Assembly: GCA_026014745.1 (NCBI GenBank)
Contig: JAOZHS010000001.1
Location: 434,001 to 498,000, forward strand
Origin: Candidatus Bathyarchaeota archaeon
GTDB lineage: Archaea; Thermoproteota; Bathyarchaeia; Bathyarchaeales; Bathycorpusculaceae
Length of the DNA stretch: 64,000 nt
Direction: 5' to 3'
The position numbers and the translations under genes were made by a program. Within the stretch, counting starts at the first letter, position 1. Every line of letters starts with the position of its first letter. Shown one piece after another: positions 51,821 to 60,297 of the stretch. The notes beneath the pieces are model-generated. The model was not told the DNA's origin and did no database searches. It saw nothing but the letters and a program-made list of their open reading frames with translations.

Positions 51821-53182
51821 TTGCTGCGAGAAGCCTACACTGTTGCTATAGAAACCCTAAGTTGGATGGAGATGCGACGACTCAACGAGCGCGCTGCCCT
51901 AGTTCGCACCATAAAGCAGCTTAACGTAGGCGACCCCAGTGTCATACGTTTTGCTTACGGTTTAGTTGTTGAAGCCACCCGACGCAAAAACCTCATCGAT
52001 AAACTCATAAACAATGTTGTGGCGCCCAAAAAAATAGGTGAATACACTCAGGGTATCCAAGCGTTTTTGCGCCTCTACGTTTACCAAACCCGCATAGCCA
52101 AAAACTGGGAGGGCTTAAACCTCAAAGAAGCCGAAGCCATCGCCAGCCTCGGACGCGCCATCCTCGGATGGCAAACCATGCGCGAAGTTGAACCCTGCTT
52201 AGGTTTCCTCTTAACACGGCAGCTTCAACCAATAATGGAAGCCGCTGGTGACATGGAAAAAATCGCTTTGCACACTTATCATCCTGTATGGTTTGTGGAG
52301 TACTGCTTCAAAATGTTCGGGCAAGAGCAGGCTCAAGCCTTCTTAGAGGGCAGCATTAACCCGCCGCCTACCTACCTCCGCATCAACACGCTATCCGCTT
52401 CTGAGGAGGAAGTCGTGCAGAGGCTTGCGTTAGAAGGCATTAAACTCCAAAAAGTCCCCTCCTTACAGTATACCTATGAGGTTTTGGAGCATAAACAGCC
52501 CCTAAACGGCTTAGCAAGCTACCGTGATGGGCTCTTTTATGTTCAGGACAAAGCAAGCTGTTATGCCACCGAAGTCGCAGACCCCAAAGCTGGGCAGGTC
52601 GTTTTTGATGTCTGCGCTGCCCCCGGCGCTAAAACCACTTTTCTGGCGCAGCTTATGCAAAACCAAGGCATCATCTACTCCGTAGACTTCTCAGCAAAAC
52701 GCATGCATACCTGGAACAAGGAAACCAAGCATATGGGCACAAAAATCGCTGCGCCCCTCATCTCCGACGCCCGCGTCTCCATACCCTTAACTGAGCAGGC
52801 TGACCTCGTGGTGTTGGACCCGCCCTGCACCAGCACCGGCGTCTTTGCCAAGCAACCTAGCGCGAAGTGGCGGCTAAGCCCCCGATCCATCCAGAACATG
52901 TCCGAGCTCCAATACAAAATAATCAGCAACTGCGCGGACAAAGTCAAAGTCGGCGGCGCCTTAACCTACTCGACCTGCAGCATAACCGAGGAAGAAAACG
53001 AAGGCGTAATCGAGCGTTTCCTTCAAGAGCACCCCGAATTTGAACTCGTCGATATTGAACCCAAGATTGGCTTGCCTGGGCTGCGGGGTTTAGTTGGGTG
53101 TCAACGGCTCTATCCGCATCTGCATCACTGCAACGGCTTCTTTATAGCGAAGCTCTGCAAAACCCGCCAAGCGGAAGCATAG
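51821..53182 (+). CDS. NOL1/NOP2/Sun-family RNA m5C methyltransferase with NusB domain
   Basis: 453 residues, TTG start. The first about 150 residues are a NusB-like helical domain, and PPTYLRINTL opens the methyltransferase part. The SAM site is VFDVCAAPGAKTTFL. The two catalytic cysteines lie in LDPPCTSTG and TYSTCSITEEEN. It is RsmB/Nsun-like and should form 5-methylcytosine in rRNA or tRNA; the target cannot be told. The small membrane-protein gene follows by 45 bases. Confidence 0.92.
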   Translation: MLREAYTVAIETLSWMEMRRLNERAALVRTIKQLNVGDPSVIRFAYGLVVEATRRKNLIDKLINNVVAPKKIGEYTQGIQAFLRLYVYQTRIAKNWEGLNLKEAEAIASLGRAILGWQTMREVEPCLGFLLTRQLQPIMEAAGDMEKIALHTYHPVWFVEYCFKMFGQEQAQAFLEGSINPPPTYLRINTLSASEEEVVQRLALEGIKLQKVPSLQYTYEVLEHKQPLNGLASYRDGLFYVQDKASCYATEVADPKAGQVVFDVCAAPGAKTTFLAQLMQNQGIIYSVDFSAKRMHTWNKETKHMGTKIAAPLISDARVSIPLTEQADLVVLDPPCTSTGVFAKQPSAKWRLSPRSIQNMSELQYKIISNCADKVKVGGALTYSTCSITEEENEGVIERFLQEHPEFELVDIEPKIGLPGLRGLVGCQRLYPHLHHCNGFFIAKLCKTRQAEA

Positions 53183-53227
53183 AAACCTAAATATCCCCAC
53201 GCTACCCCAACATATTCGGCGACACAT

Positions 53228-53446
53228 TTGGAACCTAAACTAATCATTATCTTTACTTCTCTGTTCGGCTTCTTAGTGGGGATTTACTTTTTGCCGATAG
53301 CTAGCCCTCAACTTGACTTCGCCTACTGGTTGCCTCTCTTTGGCTTAATAGGCTTAATCGGCGCCAACATACTGTTTATCATCGTGCGGGATGTCATTAA
53401 AAAACTCGCAGAACCACCCCAACCCCAAAAACCTCAACAAGAATAA
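53228..53446 (+). CDS. small two-helix membrane protein
   Basis: 72 residues, TTG start (EPKLIIIFTSLFGFLVGIYF). Two membrane helices (KLIIIFTSLFGFLVG and LPLFGLIGLIGANILFII) and a Pro/Gln-rich tail PPQPQKPQQE. Not recognised. It follows the RNA methylase by 45 bases in the same direction and could be co-transcribed. Confidence 0.55.
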   Translation: MEPKLIIIFTSLFGFLVGIYFLPIASPQLDFAYWLPLFGLIGLIGANILFIIVRDVIKKLAEPPQPQKPQQE

Positions 53447-53502
53447 AACCCCGCTTTAGTCGGATTAGTAATTTTGATAATGAGAACACATACAAACTGT
53501 TC

Positions 53503-54072
53503 TTAAACGGTTCCGAATTCTCCCAGTGTCCGCTGTTTTGTCTCCTTTGGATAAAGTGGATACGTTACTTTGGTGCCCTCCACCTGCGCCAACTCATTTA
53601 GCAGATGCGTAACCGTATCCGCCTTACTGATGATGTGTAGCACCCGAATATGCCGTGCAACCAACGCATCCGAAATCAAACCCCTATGGCACTTCCACGG
53701 CAACGCCTCCGCACACATCAAGGCAAGGCGATTTGTCTGTGCTAAGGCTACGATTTTTAGGAGTTGCTCGGTGAATTCTTTGGTTTGCATAAAATCCGCG
53801 TAGCCCCGCAGGTCGATGTCGAGGGCGAGGTTTTCGCTGTTGGGTTTGGGTCTGCGTAAGCCGCCGATATCGGGCATGTGGATGTATTTGATGCCGCTGG
53901 GTTTGAGGTGGTTGGGGAGGTTTTCTTTGTTGAATTGGGGGTTGTGGCGGCTGTGGGGAACCGTTCGGACATCCACCACTAAGGTCACTTTGTTGGCTTG
54001 GAGGAGTTCGATGAATTCTTCAAGGGTTCGGGTAGAGTGCCCCACTGTAAAAACCACTAACTCAGATTCCAT
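53503..54072 (-). CDS. DUF488-family protein
   Basis: 189 residues from ATG 54072 (SELVVFTVGHSTRTLEEF). The frame is open further up but contains no conserved sequence there, and a TATA-like TTATATTTTAAA lies near 54100. The DUF488 signatures GHSTRTLEEF, VVDVRTVPHSRHNPQF and MCAEALPWKCHRGLIS are present. The last contains the C-x8-C-H-R site. The function of the family is not known, though it is linked to nucleic-acid processing in some genomes. The 3' end is convergent with the small membrane protein. Confidence 0.85.
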   Translation of the reverse strand: MESELVVFTVGHSTRTLEEFIELLQANKVTLVVDVRTVPHSRHNPQFNKENLPNHLKPSGIKYIHMPDIGGLRRPKPNSENLALDIDLRGYADFMQTKEFTEQLLKIVALAQTNRLALMCAEALPWKCHRGLISDALVARHIRVLHIISKADTVTHLLNELAQVEGTKVTYPLYPKETKQRTLGEFGTV

Positions 54073-54157
54073 TGCCAACACACACCACCCTAGAGTAGCG
54101 TTTAAAATATAAGAATCCACGCAGCCCTCTGGCATATTACTTTGAGGCGGGTATGAT

Positions 54158-54286
54158 TTGAAACCAGCTAAAACGAACCTATTTGGCGTCTATTTGGATC
54201 CTATTAGTGGTTCTATGCAGAAACCTAAGGGGGGTAGGTCGGTATTGGCTGAAAACCCATCCAATAATATGTTGAAAATCAGTTAG
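54158..54286 (+). repeat. dispersed coding-like repeat, copy B (possible 42-residue gene)
   Basis: The frame opened by TTG 54158, 6 bases after GAGGCGGG, reads KPAKTNLFGVYLDPISG, SMQKPKGGRSVLAEN, PSNNMLKIS, then TAG. The DNA matches copy A at 3675 closely through GAAACCTA, and again in the GGTAGGTC-x4-TTGGCTGAAAAC part of copy A's second unit. Copy B has no in-frame stop where copy A has TAG, so it may be the intact form of a tiny gene. It lies between the DUF488 and proteasome alpha genes. Confidence 0.6.
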
Positions 54287-54538
54287 AAGTTCCCTGTTTA
54301 TTTGTACTTTAACTTAGGGAGAAAGTTATGTCCCTCTTACTGTCTAAGAACCGAAACTCCACTCAAAAATTACGCAGCTACGATTTGGCGGTTTTTTCGC
54401 TCATTTTTAGAGATTTGAACGGTTGTTTAGTGGGGTTCGATGTAACTTTTGGTTTTTGTTTAAATAGGAAAGGTTTTTAGTATAGTTATTGTATGAGTCT
54501 GTGAAAAAGTACACAGGTTAAAATGAGGTTAACGTATT
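54287..54538. other. spacer and promoter region of psmA
   Basis: A TATA-like TTTAAATA at 54459-54466 lies about 75 bases before the psmA ATG. An ATG frame of 50 residues (54328-54480), preceded by AGGGAG, is present, but its Phe/Leu/Asn-rich composition does not look coding. No RNA gene is recognised. Confidence 0.4.
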
Positions 54539-55267
54539 ATGTCTGTATTTGCAGCCCCTGGAGCATATGACCGTGCAATAACTGTTTTCTCACCTGACGG
54601 ACGCCTCTTCCAAGTTGAGTACGCTATGGAACTGGTCAACCGCGGAGCCACGATACTTGGCATCCAAACCTCTGAAGGACTGGTTTTGGGTTCCGAAGAG
54701 AACATTGAAGTACTCGAAGAAGCAGGCTATTCATATAAGATTTTCCGAGTAGACGACCACATTGGCGCAGCCATTGTCGGGTTAAGCAGCGATGCACGTA
54801 TCCTAATTGATCAAGCACGTATTTACGCGCAAAGTAACAAATTAACATATGACGAACCAATCGATGTAGAAGTCGTAACCAAACGCATCTGCGACATCCA
54901 ACAGATGTATACGCAGCATGCAGGTGTGCGACCCTTCGGTGTATCCATCATTTTTGGCGGCGTCGACAAAAGCGGTTCCCGCGTATTTGGCACGCACCCC
55001 AGCGGAACCTACCGCGGCTACAAAGCCACCGCATTAGGCGCAGGCAGAGAAACAGTGCTAAACATCCTCAAAGAGGATTACAAAGATGACCTAAGTCTTG
55101 ACGCCAGCATAAAACTCGCAGTAAAATGCTTAGTTAAGGCACTTGAAGCACGCCAACTCCCGCCCAGAATCAAAATCGCAGTCATCCCAACCGCCACCAA
55201 AAAAATGGAAATGTTAAACGACAGCACAGTAGAAGGCTACATCAAAGAACTGGGTTCGAGCAAGTGA
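54539..55267 (+). CDS. psmA: proteasome alpha subunit
   Basis: 242 residues. The alpha-type N-terminus AYDRAITVFSPDGRLFQVEYA and NRGATILGIQTSEG are diagnostic, and no propeptide or N-terminal Thr is present, as expected. Seven copies form the outer gate ring of the 20S proteasome, which docks to CDC48 or PAN ATPases. First gene of the psmA-SBDS-rrp4-rrp41-rrp42-rpl37ae run, all plus strand with short gaps or overlaps. AGGTTAACGTATT precedes the ATG. Confidence 0.97.
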   Translation: MSVFAAPGAYDRAITVFSPDGRLFQVEYAMELVNRGATILGIQTSEGLVLGSEENIEVLEEAGYSYKIFRVDDHIGAAIVGLSSDARILIDQARIYAQSNKLTYDEPIDVEVVTKRICDIQQMYTQHAGVRPFGVSIIFGGVDKSGSRVFGTHPSGTYRGYKATALGAGRETVLNILKEDYKDDLSLDASIKLAVKCLVKALEARQLPPRIKIAVIPTATKKMEMLNDSTVEGYIKELGSSK

Positions 55268-55274
55268 AACCCCG

Positions 55275-55964
55275 ATGAGTGAAAAGTTCACCGTTGCACG
55301 TTTAACCAGAGAAAATGAACATTTTGAAATCTTAGTCAAGCCCCATAAAGCTCTTGACTACCGTAACGGCAAAGCCTCCTCTATAACCGAGGTTTTAGCC
55401 GCAGAAATCATTTTTTCTGACGCCAACAAAGGCACAAAAGTTTCCGAAGAATCAATGAAAAAAGCCTTCCGCACAGTGGATACACTCAAAATAGCAGATG
55501 AAATCCTAAAAAAAGGAACCCTGCAATTAACCACCGACCAAAGAAGAAAAATGGTCGAAGATAAAAAAAGACAAGTAATCGACTTCATTTCCCGACAAGC
55601 CGTTGACCCCAAAACAAATCTCCCCCATCCTCCCGCACGCATCGAAAATGCAATGGAACAAATCCGCTACCCCATCGACCCCTACAAACCAGTAGAGGAA
55701 CAAGCCAAAGACATCGTTAAACTGCTGCGACCAATTCTGCCACTAAAAATCGAGCAAGTCGTGGTTGCAATCAAGATTCCGACGCAGTTTGCTGCGCGTG
55801 CTTATGGCTCAATTAAGCCGTTGGGCACCATTAAACGGGAGGAATGGCGCGGCGATGGCTCATGGTATGGCGAATTGGAGTTGCCCGCAGGCGCCTATGC
55901 TTCGTTGCTAAACAAGCTGGGTGACCTAACTAAGGGAAGTGGAGAAGCAAAAATAATCTCTTAA
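55275..55964 (+). CDS. sbds: ribosome maturation protein SBDS
   Basis: 229 residues in the three-domain SBDS plan: a conserved N-terminal domain (FTVARLTRENEHFEILVKP), a middle helical domain with PHPPARIENAMEQIRY, and a C-terminal ferredoxin-like domain ending in KGSGEAKIIS. It helps release the anti-association factor aIF6 (with EF2-like GTPase) from the large subunit. Eight bases after psmA. Confidence 0.95.
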   Translation: MSEKFTVARLTRENEHFEILVKPHKALDYRNGKASSITEVLAAEIIFSDANKGTKVSEESMKKAFRTVDTLKIADEILKKGTLQLTTDQRRKMVEDKKRQVIDFISRQAVDPKTNLPHPPARIENAMEQIRYPIDPYKPVEEQAKDIVKLLRPILPLKIEQVVVAIKIPTQFAARAYGSIKPLGTIKREEWRGDGSWYGELELPAGAYASLLNKLGDLTKGSGEAKIIS

Positions 55965-55989
55965 AGTAACGAAAAAATGAAGTGATTTT

Positions 55990-56700
55990 ATGCCAACATT
56001 CTTTGAAAAAAAACAGCTCGTGACGCCCGGAGAAATGCTCGCTGAAGGCGACTATATGCCTGGCGAAAACACGTTTGTGGAAGCAGGCAAGATCTTCGCC
56101 TCAAGGATTGGACTCGTAGACAGCGACAACAAAAAAGTCAACGTGGTTGCACTAAGAGCGTTTTATGTGCCAAAAACGGGTGACATTGTTATTGGAACAG
56201 TATTAGAAGTTGGATTCAACGGCTGGACCATCGACATTAAAGCACCCTACAATGCACTGCTACGTGCATCAGACGTATTAAGCAGGCCCTTTAAGCCTCA
56301 AAACGACGAGTTATCCGCAGTCCTCACAGCAGGCGACCTGATTGTTGCCAAAATCGCCAGCTATGACCGCGCCCACGACCCCCAATTAACCGTGGGTGAA
56401 CCTGGATTAGGCAAGATTACCCGCGGCCAAATTTTGCATGTGACCCCAACGAAAATCCCCCGTGTCATCGGACGCAAAGGCTCCATGATTTCCATGATTA
56501 AACAGGAAACCAACTGCCAAATCATCCTTGGACTCAACGGAGTCATCCTGGTCACTGGCAAAACTATAGAAGAAGAGGAACTAGCCATCGAGGCTATCCG
56601 CAAAATCGAGCAAGAATCCCACACCAGCGGTCTCACTGACCGTATTACCCAGTTATTGAAAGAAAAGAAAGTTGTTAAAGTGGAGGAAAACCAACAATGA
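55990..56700 (+). CDS. rrp4: exosome RNA-binding subunit Rrp4
   Basis: 236 residues. It starts with an N-terminal L27e-like part (KKQLVTPGEMLAEG), then the S1 domain (GDIVIGTVLEVGFNGWTIDI), then the KH domain with GRKGSMISMIKQET. Rrp4 caps the hexameric Rrp41/Rrp42 ring and channels RNA. Its stop overlaps the rrp41 ATG by 4 bases. Confidence 0.95.
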   Translation: MPTFFEKKQLVTPGEMLAEGDYMPGENTFVEAGKIFASRIGLVDSDNKKVNVVALRAFYVPKTGDIVIGTVLEVGFNGWTIDIKAPYNALLRASDVLSRPFKPQNDELSAVLTAGDLIVAKIASYDRAHDPQLTVGEPGLGKITRGQILHVTPTKIPRVIGRKGSMISMIKQETNCQIILGLNGVILVTGKTIEEEELAIEAIRKIEQESHTSGLTDRITQLLKEKKVVKVEENQQ

Positions 56701-57431
56701 ATGAAAAATCCGATAAATTAATTGACAAGAAAGGTATCCGATTGGACGGCAGAAAGGCAGACGAACTTCGTTCAGTTAAACTGCAAGTCGGCGTTCTCTC
56801 CAACGCGGACGGATCCGCATACATCGAACACGGCAAAAACAAAATCCTCGCAGCCGCGTTCGGCCCCAGAGAAATGCACCCAAAACATCTCGCTCAACCT
56901 GACCGCATGGTTCTGCGTTGCCGCTACCATATGGCGCCTTTCAGCGTTCAAGAACGCAAATCTCCCGCACCATCTCGAAGAGAAGTTGAATTAAGCAAAG
57001 TCATAAAGGAATCTCTCGAACCCGCCCTGTTCTTAGAACTTTACCCCCGCACAGGCGTAGACGTATTTGTTGAGGTTCTGCAAGCTGATGGAGGCACCCG
57101 ATGCGCAAGTATCACCGCCGCTGCACTCGCAATCGCAGATGCAGGCGTCCCCATGAAGGACCTAGTCGTTGCATGCGCCGCAGGCAAAGTCGACGACACT
57201 GTAGTTGTGGATCTCTTTGACGCTGAAGACAAACTCGGCGCCGCAGACGTTCCAGTCGCCTATATGCCAAACCTAAACGCAGTGACTCTGCTACAGATGG
57301 ATGGTGTTCTCAATCCTGAGGAATTCGAGAAAGCAGTCAACATGGCGATGGAAGGATGCAAGAAAATCTATGCCATGCAAAAAGAAGCATTAAAAACAAA
57401 ATATATGGTTGTTAAGGAGGTCGAAGAGTAA
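56697..57431 (+). CDS. rrp41: exosome catalytic subunit Rrp41
   Basis: 244 residues of the RNase PH fold. RLDGRKADELRSVKLQVG is the opening of the archaeal subunit. Phosphate-binding Arg residues lie in ERKSPAPSRREVELS-type segments, and the catalytic aspartates are in DLFDAEDKLGAADVPVA. It degrades RNA phosphorolytically, 3' to 5', with Rrp42 in a trimer of dimers. It overlaps rrp4 by 4 bases and rrp42 by one base. Confidence 0.96.
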   Translation: MNEKSDKLIDKKGIRLDGRKADELRSVKLQVGVLSNADGSAYIEHGKNKILAAAFGPREMHPKHLAQPDRMVLRCRYHMAPFSVQERKSPAPSRREVELSKVIKESLEPALFLELYPRTGVDVFVEVLQADGGTRCASITAAALAIADAGVPMKDLVVACAAGKVDDTVVVDLFDAEDKLGAADVPVAYMPNLNAVTLLQMDGVLNPEEFEKAVNMAMEGCKKIYAMQKEALKTKYMVVKEVEE

Positions 57432-58222
57432 TGTCATCACTCGTTACTAAAGTCCGACTACGACAAATAGAACAACTCCTCGAGAAAGGCAAACGCCTCG
57501 ACGAACGAGGACTACAAGACTACCGCGAAATAAAAATCGAACAAGGAATCATCGAGAAAGCTGAAGGTTCCGCCCGCGTATTACTCGGCAAAACCGAAGT
57601 GCTCGTAGGCGTCAAAGTTGAAACTGGAGAACCCTTCCCCGACACACCAAACGACGGTGTCATGACCGTTAACGCTGAACTTGTCCCGATTGCATCACCC
57701 CACTTTGAACCCGGACCACCCGACGAAAACAGCATCGAACTCGCCCGCGTCGTTGACCGCGGAATCAGAGAATCTCACGCTATCGACACAGAAAAACTCT
57801 GCATTGAAGCCGGCAAAAAAGTCTTCGTAGTATTCGTTGATGTCTACGTCTTAAACCACGACGGTAACCTTATTGACGCATCTGCAATGGCTGCTATCGC
57901 TGCACTTCTCAACACAAAGATGCCAAACTACGAAATCAAAGACGGCGAACTCAAAATCAAACAAGGCTACACTCAGCTACCTATGAAGAGTCACCCCGTA
58001 ACAGTCACCTTAGGCAAAATCAACAACAAACTAATCATTGACCCGGGTGTTGAAGAAGAATCTGTTATGGACTCACGCATTACCTTTGCAACTAATGAGG
58101 CTGGTAACATCTGTGCCATTCAGAAGGGCGGCTCAGGCTTTTTCACACCGCAACAGATTTTAGACGCTTCAAAGATTGCACTGGAGAAAGCAGCAGAACT
58201 GCGTAAGAAACTCAACTGGTGA
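57431..58222 (+). CDS. rrp42: exosome structural subunit Rrp42
   Basis: 263 residues, RNase PH fold but without the catalytic Asp pair of Rrp41; it contributes RNA-binding residues only. KRLDERGLQDYREIKIEQG and GKTEVLVGVKVETGEPFPD (each read as family landmarks) place it in the Rrp42 class. The next gene overlaps by 4 bases (GTGA). Confidence 0.95.
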   Translation: MSSLVTKVRLRQIEQLLEKGKRLDERGLQDYREIKIEQGIIEKAEGSARVLLGKTEVLVGVKVETGEPFPDTPNDGVMTVNAELVPIASPHFEPGPPDENSIELARVVDRGIRESHAIDTEKLCIEAGKKVFVVFVDVYVLNHDGNLIDASAMAAIAALLNTKMPNYEIKDGELKIKQGYTQLPMKSHPVTVTLGKINNKLIIDPGVEEESVMDSRITFATNEAGNICAIQKGGSGFFTPQQILDASKIALEKAAELRKKLNW

Positions 58223-58587
58223 AAAAGTTGCCCAAGACAAAGAAAGTAGGTCCAACTCGAGGTTTAGGCGTACGTTACGGATCCACCGTCAGAAAACGCT
58301 ATGTTAAAGTAGTTACTGAACTCAAAAAACCCCATCGATGCCCTCAATGCGGCTTTGTCCGTGTGCATCGCAAAAGCGTCGGGGTTTGGCAATGCGGTAA
58401 ATGTTACTTTACCTTTGCAGGTGGTGCCTACACTCCGAACACTAAACTGGGCGCTGTTGCACGTCGCGCAGCTAAAGGCACAGTCGCTGAGGCTGTTGCT
58501 CCAGAAGGTGCAGTTGAGGCTTCCCCAGTTGAACCTACTGAGGAAATCGACACAACCGAAGAAGAATCTGAAGAAGAAACTCAATAG
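58219..58587 (+). CDS. rpl37ae: 50S ribosomal protein L37Ae with acidic tail
   Basis: 122 residues, GTG start coupled to rrp42. The core (GPTRGLGVRYGSTVRKRY, then CPQCGF and CGKCYFTFAGGAY) is a C4 zinc-ribbon L37Ae. That protein is normally about 80-95 residues; the extra about 40 residues here are rich in Ala, Glu and Thr (EEIDTTEEESEEETQ) and strongly acidic. The role of the tail is unknown, and the tail is continuous with the frame. A hairpin-like TTTAACTA/TAGTTAAA and T-rich sequence follow the stop. Confidence 0.93.
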   Translation: MKKLPKTKKVGPTRGLGVRYGSTVRKRYVKVVTELKKPHRCPQCGFVRVHRKSVGVWQCGKCYFTFAGGAYTPNTKLGAVARRAAKGTVAEAVAPEGAVEASPVEPTEEIDTTEEESEEETQ

Positions 58588-58597
58588 AGCTTCTTTC

Positions 58598-58622
58598 TTT
58601 AACTATTTTTATTTTAGTTAAA
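58598..58622 (+). terminator. hairpin with T-rich loop behind rpl37ae
   Basis: TTTAACTA, nine bases TTTTTATTT, TAGTTAAA: a perfect 8-base inverted repeat starting 11 bases after the rpl37ae stop. It could end or weaken the long psmA-rpl37ae transcript before the Pcc1-like gene, but its A+T richness makes it weak. Confidence 0.4.
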
Positions 58623-58650
58623 CATCCCTTACGTAGAGTAGGGTCCAGAT

Positions 58651-58911
58651 ATGTCCTCTAAACGTGCCCAAGCCAGCATACGCCTAAACTTTCCTGATCA
58701 AAAACAACTAACCACTCTGCTTGCCGCATTGAGCCCCGAAACGCATGCGACGGCAACACGGCGAGCCAACGTTAACCTGCAAAAAGACGAGAACTCTCTG
58801 GTACTAACGGTTGAAGCGGAAGACACTGTGGCGCTGCGGGCAACACTTAACGCTTATTTGCATTGGATAAACTCCACCTTAAGTGTGATTGACGCTGTTG
58901 AGAAAAGTTAG
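58651..58911 (+). CDS. pcc1: KEOPS subunit Pcc1
   Basis: 86 residues. The C-terminal helices ALRATLNAYLHWINSTL match Pcc1 well, and the strand pair ASIRLNFPDQKQ and VLTVEAED form its KH-like sheet. Pcc1 dimerises and brings Kae1-Bud32 to the tRNA. In other archaea a pcc1 gene follows rpl37ae/rpoP at just this place, so this is probably the positional orthologue. Kae1 and Bud32 are encoded at 28992-30673. Confidence 0.82.
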   Translation: MSSKRAQASIRLNFPDQKQLTTLLAALSPETHATATRRANVNLQKDENSLVLTVEAEDTVALRATLNAYLHWINSTLSVIDAVEKS

Positions 58912-59120
58912 CGCGCAGAAAACAAGCCTGTTGAGTCAGACAGACCCTCTCTTATATAGGCAAAATTGGTGCCTGACCCCGATATTTGCTAAAATTTGTT
59001 CTCGCTTGACGTCATCCACGAGACTCCTATGCCCCTGATTCTTACTTGGATTTTCTCTCTCAAAAACATACAGCGGGCGATTCAAAAAATAAATAACTCT
59101 TGCGTATCAAAATATCTTTA

Positions 59121-60116
59121 ATGCTTACTCAAAAACATAAAACAATTTACATAATCCTGACAGCTGCCCTAATAATTTGTCTACTCATTCTCCTGTATCC
59201 GCAGCCAATCCAGCCATCCCAAACTAACACTATCCACGGAGACAACGTTGGAATATGTGTACATGACCTACCCTATATGCAAGCCACACAGGTCAAGGAC
59301 AGCGGTGCAGGCTGGATACGCATAGACGCCTCCAACAACCCCCAACTCAACAACTTCAGCATATCTGTCCAAAACGCTAAAGCCCAAAACCTCCAAGTCC
59401 TAGTTATCCTTGACAGTTGGATGTTCGACCAATCCACAGTATTCACGCTACAAGAATGGCAGAGTAACGTAACCTACTATGTGTCCCAACACGCCGACTA
59501 TGTGGATGCTTGGGAAATCTTCAACGAACCCTCAAGTTGGAAGTATCCTCTGTTAGGTCTAAACCTTTCAAACCAGCAAAGCCAAGAAAACCTCACCAAA
59601 ATAGCGGATTTTTACTATCAAATGGCCCAGACTGCCGCGCCCATAATCCGCCAATATGATCCCACAGCAAAAATTCTACTGCTCGGCGGATGCCACCTCT
59701 ACACAGATACTGATCCCCAAATCTCTTTAGACGAAGCGTTTGCGGAGAAGGTAGTATCCAAAGGCATTGAGCATTATGGCGATGGGATATCTTTGCATGC
59801 TTATCCTTGGGGCAAATCAGATACAGTGTTGTTGCAGCAAAAATATGATGAAGCTTTGGTTTACTATCGTGAATTATTTGGTGATTCAATGGAGGTTTGG
59901 GTAACAGAAACAGGGAAGCCCCTTGAAGAGGCAGATGAAGCTGGACAAGCAACATACATGGCAGACGTTATAGAATATTTTTATGGGCGGGTCGATAAGG
60001 TGTTTTGGTATCTGCTACAAGATTATCCTGATGACCGCCGCGCGTTTGGTTTAATTGGCGGCGATGGTGTAGCGCGGCCTGCGTATGGTGAATTGCAAAA
60101 AATATTGGGGAAGTAA
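59121..60116 (+). CDS. secreted clan GH-A glycoside hydrolase
   Basis: 331 residues from ATG 59121 (a TTG at 59100 is possible). A signal/anchor helix (IYIILTAALIICLLILLY) is followed by a TIM-barrel hydrolase. The acid/base Glu is in WEIFNEPSSW and the nucleophile Glu in VWVTETGKP, the hallmark pair of GH5/GH39-like clan GH-A. LHAYPWG and VFWYLLQD flank the site. Probably anchored outside the membrane and acting on beta-linked glycans, substrate unknown. It sits between the exosome and ribosomal-protein clusters with its own promoter likely (TATATAGG at about 58950). Confidence 0.82.
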   Translation: MLTQKHKTIYIILTAALIICLLILLYPQPIQPSQTNTIHGDNVGICVHDLPYMQATQVKDSGAGWIRIDASNNPQLNNFSISVQNAKAQNLQVLVILDSWMFDQSTVFTLQEWQSNVTYYVSQHADYVDAWEIFNEPSSWKYPLLGLNLSNQQSQENLTKIADFYYQMAQTAAPIIRQYDPTAKILLLGGCHLYTDTDPQISLDEAFAEKVVSKGIEHYGDGISLHAYPWGKSDTVLLQQKYDEALVYYRELFGDSMEVWVTETGKPLEEADEAGQATYMADVIEYFYGRVDKVFWYLLQDYPDDRRAFGLIGGDGVARPAYGELQKILGK

Positions 60117-60235
60117 ACTCTGTTTTGTGCGCGTTTTTGTGGACTTGGTTTTTTGGTTAGTTGTTTGTTTTATGTAGAGGATGCAATAACCTGTGTTTTG
60201 CCTCAACGGTTGACAAAGCTTTTTCGACGAGAAGG

Positions 60236-60245
60236 TTTAAATAAA
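60236..60245 (+). promoter_or_regulatory. TATA box of the rps13 operon
   Basis: TTTAAATAAA lies 53 bases before the rps13 ATG. Transcription should start near 60268-60272, giving a leader of about 28 bases. Confidence 0.6.
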
Positions 60246-60297
60246 CACTGACTCATTTCGTATATGCTTCAAGTTAAAAAACGGATGAAAACTTAGC

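Noticed and set aside
54328-54480. 50-residue frame behind AGGGAG upstream of psmA
   Set aside because: The composition (Phe, Leu, Asn rich) and position inside the presumed psmA promoter make it unlikely. Listed only under the spacer.
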